Origin: Brachionus rotundiformis
Taxonomy: Eukaryota; Rotifera; Eurotatoria; Ploima; Brachionidae
NCBI GenBank assembly: GCA_016802295.1
Contig: JAESIW010000137.1
Span: forward strand, 4,911,242 to 4,975,241
Reading direction: 5' to 3'
Length of the DNA: 64,000 bases
Position 1 is the first letter of the stretch, and each line of letters begins with the position of its first letter. The position numbers were made by a program, and so were the translations under genes. A model generated the notes under the pieces. It made no database searches. It saw nothing but the letters and a program-made list of their open reading frames with translations, and was not told the origin of the DNA. Of the stretch, positions 33,516 through 42,915 are shown in pieces.

Positions 33516-34001
33516 TTTTTCTTTTTATAGTTTTTTAAAATTCTAGTTTTTTCTTATTTTTAGACTATTTTTTACGTTTTACAAACCAAGATAAGAATTT
33601 TCAATAAAATTATATTTACAAATAACCAATACCTTTTATTTTAATTTAGGCTAAAAGTTTAAAAGTTAATCGATAAAGCTATTCAGAATCATTAGATAAA
33701 ATTTATCTAAAAGAGGTATACTTGCTTTTATTTTCAAGGGTCAAAGATAATTTTACAAATTTGTCTCTTATATAATTTTATTCAAATCTTTGAAAAAATT
33801 TTTAAAAAATTCTTATCAAAAATTCAATCAAGATTAGGTGTGTTATAATATTACGCTTTAGACATAAGTTTTAAGCAAAATTTTATTTATATAATACAAG
33901 CATTTTCAAAAATTTAAGAGTTATCCAACTCAATCGCATATAAAAAAAAAGTGTTTCTAATTTTTTTCTTAAAAAAAAATTAGATCTTCTTCGAATTTAA
34001 A
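33516..34001. other. intergenic region between myosin 1 and KMO
   Basis: About 490 bp with the myosin 3' flank (AATAAA at about 33603) and the KMO upstream region. No other feature was recognised. Confidence 0.35.
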
Positions 34002-35715
34002 ATGCCTAGTTTAATAGACGCACAAAGCACACATGAGAAGAAAAAAATTACCATCTGTGGTGCTGGTCTAGTGGGATGTTTGGCAGCTTGTTATTTTGCT
34101 GAGCGAAATTTTGACGTAACTTTGTATGAATACAGATCAGATATACGGAAAATGAAGGTGGTTGTTGGCAGAAGTATTAATATGGCAATGAGTGTGCGTG
34201 GTAGAGAGGGGCTAAAGCGCATAAATGCAGAAGAGGCCATCACTTCAAAAGGCATCGAAATGTATACTCGTATGCTTCATGATACCAAAGGAAACATGAC
34301 ATCAGTGCCTTATGGAAAAAGCTCTCAGTGTATTCTCTCAATCGACCGAAGATATCTCAATGAACTGCTTTTAAATGGTAACTTTAATGAAAACAGGATC
34401 AAGAGATAGCTAAAATATTCGTTTAGAGGCTGAAAAATATCCGAATCTGTCCATAGAGTTTAATCATAAAGTTAAAAAATGTAATACCAGTACCGGTGAA
34501 GTAATATTTGAAAAGTAGGAATATTATCATTTGTGAAGAATATTTAAATATTTAATTTTATTTGAAAAAAAGCACGTCAACAGGTCAGGAAGTTAAAATA
34601 AACTCTGATTTAGTAATTGGATGCGATGGTGCTTATTCGGTTGTTAGACAAAATTTGCTCAAAGATAAACCTGTCAATTTTTCACAAAGCTACAATTCGG
34701 GATATTATTTGGAACTGAGAATCCCGCCAATAAATGGAACATTTGCTCTGCCTCCAAAGCATTTGCATATATGGCCAAGAGGAAGTTTTATGCTTATTGC
34801 TCTACCAAATCAAGACTGTTCCTTTACATGTACACTTTTTATGCCCTTGGAAATGTTCGACCAGCTAAAAACACCTGAACATGTGATTACATTTTTTCAA
34901 AAGTACTTCGTCGATGCTATGAACTTAATGGGTAAAGATAGTCTAATTGAAATGTACTTTGCAACCAAACCATCATCTTTGATTTCAATTACAGTAAGAA
35001 TTAAAAAGATTTATTATATTTTTAATCAAATTTAAAATTATTTAGTGTGATCCTCATCATGGAAAAAAATGTGTTCTATTTGGTGATTCTGGTAAATATT
35101 TTTTTCTTAAAAAAGAATAAAAACCTAAATATCTTAATACTCTAATTAAGCTCACGCAATGGTTCCATTCTATGGTCAAGGAATGAACTGTGGCTTCGAA
35201 GATGTAGTTGTTTTTTTTGAGATTTTAGACTCGTTGGGCTTTGATAATCTTGACAAAGTATTGGAAAGATATTCCCAAATTAGAGTCCCAGATGCTCATG
35301 CAATTTGTGAATTGGCCATTAGAAACTATGATGAGGTAAGATATTAAAACAAATTAAGTTTAGTCTAAAATATTTTTTAGATGAAATATTTGGTAACAAC
35401 TAGAGGCTATAAATTGAGAAAAAAACTGGATAACTTTTTGAACTTATTATTTCCGTCTTCTTGGGTTCCATTATATACAATGGTGACTTTTTCTAGAATG
35501 CGCTATAGTGATGTAATTGCTGAACGAAAGAAACAAGATAAAGTAAAGTCTATATAATTAAAAGAAACTTTATATAATAATTATTTTTAAAGATTATTGG
35601 AACAGCTGGCTGGGCTTGTTGTTTATCGATTTTGGCAGGAATTGGATTTTATGCTTACAGGACTAAGGCTAGTTTTTCGTTCATAAATAACTTTTTTAAA
35701 GTTTTGAAAAATTAA
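34002..35715 (+). CDS. KMO: kynurenine 3-monooxygenase
   Basis: FAD/NADPH enzyme of the mitochondrial outer membrane that hydroxylates L-kynurenine in tryptophan breakdown. Seven exons: 34002-34377, 34427-34514, 34573-34993, 35046-35091, 35151-35335, 35381-35542 and 35593-35715. Motifs: the dinucleotide-binding GAGLVGCLAACYFAERNFDVTLYE (GxGxxG), the Arg-containing YEYRSDIR, GRSINMAMSVRGREGL, the second flavoprotein motif VIGCDGAYSVVR, HIWPRGSFMLIALPNQD, and GDSAHAMVPFYGQGMNCGFEDVVVF. The C-terminus has LYTMVTFSRMRYSD, the family's C-terminal helix, followed by a hydrophobic anchor (WACCLSILAGIGFYAY). Length and motif order are complete, and all introns are short. Confidence 0.95.
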
Positions 35716-36047
35716 TCAATTAAAGTAATAATTTGTTAGTTTTAAAAAGATGATATTTTTACATGGCGAGACCCAGATGAAAACAATTTGGGAAAATTCG
35801 CATTGTATCTAAATTGAATTCTTGATAATCATATCATCAAATATTTATTTTTTTCTACATATTAATAATCATATTAAATAAATAATTTTTTCATAAAAAA
35901 TTTTTGTTAATAAAATAAAATTTCAAAAAATCAAATTTGAGTCTTTTTTGAATAATGGAGAATTTTTATCTAAACAATTGCTATCTTAAAATATAAAAAA
36001 ATTTGTATTTATAAAAGATTTTTTAAGAGTTAAATAATTTTTTAATT
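35716..36047. other. short intergenic region between convergent genes
   Basis: The 3' flanks of KMO and of the glycosidase gene. AT-rich with AATAAA-type sequence near 35879 on the plus strand. No further feature was seen. Confidence 0.35.
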
Positions 36048-37373
36048 TTATCTAATGATAATTAAAATTAAAAGCTGAATTAAAATAAAAAATCCTTGAA
36101 AATATTTGAAAACATTTTTCAAAGCATTATTTTTCGTGAAACCAGCCATTTCCATTGACTTGATAACATGAGTATTTTTCATAAAAGTATTCCATATGAA
36201 TCTGGTTCGAAAATTTTCAATCATTAATACTGAAATTCCGACATTGTTTCCAATCACATCTGGATTATACCAATTTTTTTGAGGATTAAATGCATCTATA
36301 AAACCATATCTATCCCATGAAAGAGGATATTTTGTTTTTAAATTTTTCAAAACAGCCAACGCTTCAAAAGGCAAGAATGGAACCGAGCCAGCTGTTGCGC
36401 AAGGAACGATACTTCCATCAACTGGACCCTGAATCGGCGGACCACCCCATGCCATGTATCCATTGATTGTATCTGAAGCGGTAACACCCCAGAATAGATT
36501 GTCATAGATTGGAAATTTTTTGGACATTTCTGTTATCATCCACAATCTATGAGCTTTTGTTGCAATTACTGAATTTTGGAAATAGTCCGCATAATTGTCA
36601 TGTTTGTCTTGAAAATCATACCAAGCATGGGAAAATTGATGAACATAAAGTGGTGCACCAGATTTTAGAGTGATAAATGTGTAATTTTTGTAGGTGTAGC
36701 TATCTCTTGCAAATGAATGCCAGAATTCGGCTGGAATGGGAAAAGTTGGTGAACCAATTGCTTGTAAAACAAGCATCATCAATTCACAATATCTGTTCCA
36801 GCTATCATTTAAAAATCCTTCTTCCGGCTTCCAACCCATACTTAAAACTTTCTGGCCATTTAGCATCCATTTGTAATCAACTCGCTGATAGATGTTTATC
36901 GCAGTCTGTTGAATAAACTTATTTTCGTCGAAATATTCTTTCGCTGTCAAAACACCATTAATTAAAATAGCTGTATCAATTGATGAAAGTTCACAATTCC
37001 ATACTCTTTTACCAGTTTTTATGTCAACAAAATGATAATAAAAACCCTTGTATTCATCCAAGTTTTCCCATATAAATTTCAATGTATTCATGACACGTTC
37101 TTCAATTAGGCTTTGATTGAAAAAATTCCTGTTATGGGCAATTACCAAAACTGATAGACCGAATCCAGTCGCTGCTATACTTGATACAGGCCTATCATCA
37201 TTAGTTCCATTTGAAAATGCTCTGTCTTTAACTTGACCGGTATTTGGGTCAGCTTGTTCCCAAAAATACAGAAAACCACTCTTTTCTATTTCGTCAAGAA
37301 AATTCTCATCATCAAATTCTCCCAAAGCCAAAAAAACCAAAACCAAGAATAAAAGAAGATTGATTATTCTCAT
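36048..37373 (-). CDS. secreted or membrane glycosidase of the GH144/glycoamylase (PF10091) type, probable bacterial origin
   Basis: Intronless, 441 residues. An N-terminal signal peptide (MRIINLLLFLVLVFLALG) precedes one catalytic domain of the (alpha/alpha)6 type. Recognisable blocks: FLDEIEKSGFLYFWEQADPNTGQVKDRA, SSIAATGFGLSVLVIA, GFYYHFVDIKTGKRVWNCELSSIDTAIL, the aromatic-rich HQFSHAWYDFQDKHDNY, LFWGVTASDTINGYMAWGGP, and TAGSVPFLPFEALAVLKN. These match the bacterial glycoamylase-like family whose characterised GH144 members are endo-beta-1,2-glucanases. The E/D residues that would act as catalytic acid/base are conserved in context, but the mechanism cannot be proved here. The C-terminus adds a hydrophobic stretch (FFILIQLLILIII) that could anchor it in the membrane. 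The single exon and bacterial family suggest horizontal transfer. Substrate is not known. Confidence 0.85.
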   Translation of the reverse strand: MRIINLLLFLVLVFLALGEFDDENFLDEIEKSGFLYFWEQADPNTGQVKDRAFSNGTNDDRPVSSIAATGFGLSVLVIAHNRNFFNQSLIEERVMNTLKFIWENLDEYKGFYYHFVDIKTGKRVWNCELSSIDTAILINGVLTAKEYFDENKFIQQTAINIYQRVDYKWMLNGQKVLSMGWKPEEGFLNDSWNRYCELMMLVLQAIGSPTFPIPAEFWHSFARDSYTYKNYTFITLKSGAPLYVHQFSHAWYDFQDKHDNYADYFQNSVIATKAHRLWMITEMSKKFPIYDNLFWGVTASDTINGYMAWGGPPIQGPVDGSIVPCATAGSVPFLPFEALAVLKNLKTKYPLSWDRYGFIDAFNPQKNWYNPDVIGNNVGISVLMIENFRTRFIWNTFMKNTHVIKSMEMAGFTKNNALKNVFKYFQGFFILIQLLILIIIR

Positions 37374-37885
37374 ATTTTAAGGATTTTAATATTTAAAATT
37401 TTATTTTCAAGTTAAAGATGATCTTTAAAAAGCTTTGAGAAAATAATTTTATAAATATTTTATTTTAATATTATCTTTTATAAATTTAAAGTAAACTTTA
37501 AATATTTATTTAAATAAGAAAATAAACTCAATCAAAGATTTTTTCAAATATTTGAAAAAAAATGATTAGTTTAATTTATAATTAACCATATTTTATATTA
37601 AAATTACATTAGATTATCAAGCTTATAGAAATTAGTTTATATTTCTTCACTCTAAATGATGAAAAGCAAGTAATTTAATATTTCATATTATTTTAAAAAT
37701 AAATTCTAATTTGCCAAATGAGTTAATAAATTATTTTAGACAGAATGATCTTATTTATAAAATAGAAACCATTTAATTCAATTTAATAATAAAATTCAAC
37801 ATTATAATTAAATGACTAATTTTTAAAACTTAAAATTCTAATTTGATGCTCAATTAGTCTAAAAAAATAAGTCAAAATATCAATA
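37374..37885. promoter_or_regulatory. upstream region of the glycosidase gene
   Basis: AT-rich, about 500 bp up to the tRNA gene. No motif was defended. Its base composition is like the rest of the window, so nothing bacterial remains outside the coding frame. Confidence 0.3.
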
Positions 37886-37957
37886 GGTTCTATGGTGTAA
37901 CGGTTAGCACTCTGGACTTTGAATCCAGCGATCCGAGTTCAAATCTCGGTAGAACCT
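37886..37957 (+). tRNA. tRNA-Gln (anticodon TTG)
   Basis: A 72-base cloverleaf without intron. The acceptor stem GGTTCTA pairs with TAGAACC, discriminator T. The D arm is GTGT..GCAC with the box A-like TGGTGTAACGGTTAG. The anticodon arm CTGGA-CTTTGAA-TCCAG gives anticodon TTG, reading CAA. The T arm CCGAG-TTCAAAT-CTCGG carries box B. All stems pair, so it looks functional. A T-rich run after 37957 serves as Pol III terminator. Confidence 0.95.
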
Positions 37958-38156
37958 TTAATTTTTTTAAAATAAAATTAGCTTAAAATTTGAAAATTCC
38001 GTGATATAAAGAATAAAATTCTATTTTCTTTTAAATCATAGAATAAACTTTTTTTATCACATTTATTGATCCATTAATAATTAAAATTTTTTGAATTTCA
38101 AATTTCAAAATAAAAAAATACATTGGATTTTAGTCGGGAAATATGAATATTTTTTT

Positions 38157-38655
38157 TCAGCCCATTCTGGGCAAAGTTCTTCCCATTCTTGGCAGTGCTC
38201 GGCCTAATCTTGGCAATGCTCGTCCCATTCTTGGCAGTGCTCTACCCAAGCGTGGCAAAGCTCTTCCCATTCTTGGCAAAGCTCTCTTCAGTAAATCGTA
38301 ATCAAGCTCTTCACTGTTTAAGCCGTCATAGTCATTCCAAAAAAATCGTTTACCCATTCTTGGCAAAGCTCTCTTTAGCAGAGCCATCCTCAACTCTGAC
38401 TCTAAGTTGTCTTCATAAAGTTGATCATCATTATTTATATCTTCAAGATATTGATCTTAAAATTTTTATTTTAAAAAGTTAAAAATAATTCTAGAATTTG
38501 AATGTCGAAATAAATATACCTAATTTATCATTTACATCATCGATTTTCTCATTTTCTTTTAGGCTAGTTGAATGACTAGTGACTACCAATGCATTTACAA
38601 TCACTAAGCTGCACAAAACAAACTGATATAGTTGAAATTTTTTCATGTTAACCAT
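38157..38655 (-). CDS. neuropeptide precursor with repeated (A/T)LPR(M/L)-amide peptides
   Basis: Two exons: 38655-38520 and 38455-38157, joined in frame (NDKL then DQYLEDINNDD). The protein is about 145 residues. A signal peptide (MKKFQLYQFVLCSLVIVNALVVTS) is followed by an acidic spacer, then KR-ALPRMG-KR, a second spacer (FFWNDYDGLNSEELDYDLL), KR, and six head-to-tail units: ALPRMGR, ALPRLGR, ALPRMGR, ALPRLGR, ALPRMGR and TLPRMG followed by the stop. Each Gly before a basic residue or the end is an amidation donor, so seven amidated pentapeptides are predicted: four ALPRMa, two ALPRLa, one TLPRMa. The C-terminal PRM/PRL-amide is shared with molluscan small cardioactive peptides and pyrokinins, but the short repeated form was not recognised. 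The second in-frame Met, at 38646, is an alternative start. Confidence 0.88.
38160..38285 (-). repeat. tandem 21-bp coding repeat of the LPRM/L-amide units
   Basis: Six near-identical 21-bp units, each encoding one (A/T)LPR(M/L)GR peptide. The units differ mainly at the Met/Leu codon and the wobble bases, as expected of recent unit expansion within the precursor gene. Confidence 0.85.
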
Positions 38656-39876
38656 GGTATAAAAAATTAAAAATGCTTTGTTTTTAATATACAATTATAT
38701 CTATATCTAAACATGTCATTTAAAACTATAATACTAATAATATTTAAGAGCTAATCTATTAATAAAAAAATCGAAATTCTCAAATAATAACTCGGATTCT
38801 ATTAGTATTTATATCAGTCAAAATTTTGTGATAAAAAAGTTTCAGTCAAGTGCTATAGAGAAAAGCTTATAATGAAATTTTATCTAAAATTTCAAGAATT
38901 TTAGTAATTGATTTGAAAATATCAATTTTAAAATGGTAGCCAATGCCTTAGATGCTTTTTTCTAGTCCAAAGATAGCTTGAATGTCAAGACCATTTTAAA
39001 TATCAGCCATTTTGTCACTAAATACCCGGAATCGATTGGCCTTTCTTATAAAATATCAATTATTAATTATTTAAGATTTGTTTTTGGCTAAGGATTAATT
39101 TAAGCAACAATTGATATTATGAAAAATATACTAACAGCAAAAATATTCTATTTCTTCAAAAAAAAAGTGCTATCATATTTATCCTGTTTACATTGGATCA
39201 TACATTATTATGAAGTGGGAGTACAGTACCAAATATAAAATTCAACTATTTAGACTCTTTCAGGGTACATAAGTGTAAATCTAAATTGGTCAAATTTAAT
39301 AAATTTACTTAACAAATTAAAAATCTTTTTTACTTGTGCAGCTAGAATAATACCAAATTGGGATCAGAAATTAGGCTTTTTATATCGAGTTTAAAATCAA
39401 TAATAATAAACTAATTAATTAAATGATAAACAAAGTGTTTCATGATTCAAAAATTTATCATATGTATTCCCAGAGCAAAAGAGTTAAAGCTTTGTTTTTT
39501 TAGCTTCAGTTGACAAGCTAATGAATTCTAAAAGTATTTAAGTCACAATGGAATTTGTTCTTATGATCACCTATCTTCTAATTGAGGTAGATAAAGCACG
39601 AACATCCTGAATAGAAAACCTACGGAATTAGTGTCGAAACTTATTCAATTGAAAAAAAGGAAATTATTCATAAATCAAAATATAATTAAGAACGATTCTG
39701 TTTTGAAAAGGTGTCTAATCCAAATGTCTAACTAGATTAAATACTCAATTTATTTATTGACTCACATAAGTTTAATTAAAACTAATGTACCGCCAACATA
39801 TAAGACAATTTGAATTGCTTTTGTATAGATTAAAAAAAATAAATTTCAAAATTTTAAAATTTAATCAAAAAAAAAA
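38656..39876. other. AT-rich intergenic region
   Basis: About 1.2 kb between the divergently placed neuropeptide and CTF8 genes. Slightly less AT-rich patches occur near 38935-39030 and 39590-39630, but no frame in them encodes anything recognisable. Confidence 0.35.
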
Positions 39877-40465
39877 ATGGTTCAAATTTTTATTAAAACG
39901 TAATTTTGCCACAGAAATAAGATGATAATTTATTTGATTTTTAATCTTGCTTAGATCGCAAGATAATGAGATAAACGATTGGGCCATAATTGAACTTCAG
40001 GGTGATCTTGAATGCGAAAATGGAAAAGATATAAATGGAAAATTCATGGCAGATCTCTATTTTAATAAAGATGTAAGTTGATAATGGAAATTTGTGACTT
40101 CTGATTTAAAAATGATTTATTAAATCTACATACACACTAAATATTCTTTACCCAAAAGACTATCTTTGACTATAATATTTTTGTGATTTTAATAAGGGGA
40201 ATTTTCGCTCATTAATTATTAATGAAATTAATTATATTATGTTTAGGGTACTCCGATTCTGATTCTGGGTCATCATGTTATGTATGGCAAAGTTTGTAAC
40301 CTCGATAAGCCAATGGTTCTTATTAAAAAGCACAAAAAAGTAGATAAAGTGGACAGCATGGAAGTCGATGATGGCAAAGAAAGTTTACAAACTGATTATC
40401 TTGTTAAATCGGTGATAAGAAAAAAAATATTGTTCAACAAAAGACCTAAACCCATTGTCTTTTAA
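39877..40465 (+). CDS. CHTF8: chromosome transmission fidelity protein 8 homolog
   Basis: Small subunit of the Ctf18 alternative clamp loader (with DCC1), which loads PCNA and supports sister-chromatid cohesion. Three exons: 39877-39899, 39955-40072 and 40247-40465. The joined protein starts MVQIFIKTSQDN, like the family start MVQIxI. It then has WAIIELQGDLE, the diagnostic GTPILILGHHVMYGKVCNLDKPMVLI, and ends SVIRKKILFNKRPKPIVF, equal in form to the family C-terminus (KTRPKPI). An acidic insert (KVDSMEVDDGKES) sits before the last strand. Length is about 119 residues, normal for the family. The first exon codes for fewer than eight residues, so it was found from the splice signals. Confidence 0.9.
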
Positions 40466-42504
40466 GTTAGATTAGTACGTGGTAAAATTTTATAACTCTA
40501 CCTACTCGATGATTATTTTTATATATAGCAAAAGACTTTTATTTAGAATTCATTATAAAAATAAATATTTGTCAATTTAAAAAATCAAAATAAAAAAATC
40601 AATTTTTTAAAAATACCAGTTCCTTTTTTAAATATACATTTATCTAAAAAAGCATCTTATTTGCTTGAATTTAATCGGCAATTAGCTCTAATGACCAATT
40701 TTAATCGTTCGATCTTATTGACAAAATTAGTCAATATTAGCAATATAATCTCTTGTTTTAAAAGTTAATTTTAATAGCAATTAATGAATTAAAATCGATT
40801 TTTGTCAAAATTTTAATTATTAATAAATAACATGCAATCATTTATTAAAATATCAAGTTTCAGTCTCTATCAAAAATCAGTTCTTTAACTTTCTTTAAGT
40901 GATTGATTATTCCCAATTAATGACTTTTTTCCAAAAAAAGAGTCATATTTATCTGTCTCTAAAAGTTTTATTTATCAAAAAATCGATTTATAAGCCATTC
41001 TGTTCTCTTATCTATAAGCTACTTACGGTAATTTATTAAACTCCCTCGATTTCCAACTACATTTAATTTATGTGAACTATCCTAATGTCATTTAAATGTG
41101 ACTCTGTGTAGAATAAAGAATGACGTTTTAGGTTACGCTATGGAATTAATTCCAATCGCACTTTATTTGATTTAAATTCTGCTGGAAAAAATAATTGGAT
41201 CAGTTTCGTGATGCCAGACTTTCATAACAAAAAAAAACAAAAATGTCTTAATAAATAGCTGCGCTCATAAAGTTAAAAAAAATATATACGAATGTTTAAA
41301 GTAAATTTTATTTAACTTTATAAAAAAATTAAAATTAAACAGAAAAAATCTTCAAAATACTTTTGAAAAATAAAGTGATTCTCAATGGTCTCAATTTTTT
41401 ATTTATCTTTCGAAAATTAAAAAATTAAAAGTGAAATGGTAAATGATTCAATTTTATTTTACTAATCAATTTTTTCAGATTCAATTAAGAAAATAGATAA
41501 AAGATGGTTTTGGAAGAATTTCTTTTTGTCTATTGTAAATATTTTTTGCTAATTTCTGATAAAAAATTTAACTACGATCATATTCTTTCTTATTTAAAAT
41601 TTAAAATTATTTTTTTTAATTTATTATATTTCGATTATATTTCACTTATCGGAATATTTGATCGAAAAATTGGTTTGACATGATTTGATAATTTCTGAGC
41701 TGATTATATATAAAAATAATTTAAATGTCTAGAATAAAAATAATAATTAGATAAAATAAATTGTTATATTCCCGCATTTACTTAACAATTTAAATAAATT
41801 TGATTAATATAAATAATCTTTTTAATTGAAATTTTTTTTTCATCTAGGCCTTGATTATCAATTTTTTAAACTATAATAATTTTATAATGATGTTTGACAA
41901 AACTAATTTGAATAATTTAAAACAATATTTTTCTTTTAATAATGCTATTTAAATATTTTCTCAAAAACTCCAACGCAATTTAATTGTGATTTATCACTTA
42001 TAAATACTCAATTTTCTTATTTATTAATTTTAGAGAAAACATTTGACGCATATAAAAGCTTAAATTATTATCTAAGCATAAGAAATTTTTCTTTATACAC
42101 TTTGATTTTATTTTTATTACCAAAATAGGCGAATATATCCAAAAATATATATTTTTTTAACTTGAACAGTTCAAAAAATTCCAACTAGTTAAAAATAAAG
42201 TTTTTGTTATATTTTTTAAACAGTTGAGATATAAATGCTTAATATTCAAAACCAATTGAAGCCTTCTTTATTTTTAAAAATATTTTTTAAACAATCGCTT
42301 TGATAAAATTAAATTTTTTAAACCAAAATATATTAATAGAATTAATTTTTGATTATATAGATTGATGTATTGGCATATTTTTGTATTTAACAAACCATGT
42401 TTTTTATAAACAAGTGCAATGGTATAATTTACCAGACTTAATGTATATAAGAAAAAAACTCAGCATTTAATAATGATAGTTAAAGTATGATTCTTAAACA
42501 AATT
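40466..42504. other. AT-rich intergenic region
   Basis: Two kilobases with no recognised gene, repeat or RNA. Confidence 0.4.
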
Positions 42505-42599
42505 TTAGTTCTCACTTCCAGCAAAACTTTCCAGGAATTTTTCACCCATATGTACAATACCTTTGGAAAGCCTTGTGCTGTTAAAACATCTTCGAACAT
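42505..42599 (-). other. possible orphan coding exon
   Basis: On the minus strand an acceptor-like AAATTCAG precedes a frame giving DVRRCFNSTRLSKGIVHMG and ending EKFLESFAGSEN before a stop at 42505-42507. The stretch is clearly richer in G+C than its surroundings, which elsewhere in this window marks coding exons. No upstream exon could be joined with confidence and no family was recognised. Confidence 0.3.
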
Positions 42600-42915
42600 C
42601 TGAATTTATCTAATTTTATAAGTCAAAGTTAAACATGAGCAACATTTGGTTAAATTTGCTAATGCCAGCATATTTTTTACCCATCGAAATTTAAATTTTT
42701 TTTTTTAAATGGATCTTAATTTTTGGCAAAATATTTGATCACAAATTTTACTTTGCTGCGCATATTGTTAATCAATTAAAGATAAATCTATTTTGAAATT
42801 ATCTTTCTGTTTGATAAAATATTTTAAACATAAATATTTAGTTACTTTCAGCAAGAGGTTAAAAAATTAAAATAAATATTTATTTCGTAAAAATTTTTTA
42901 TCCATTTATTTTAAT

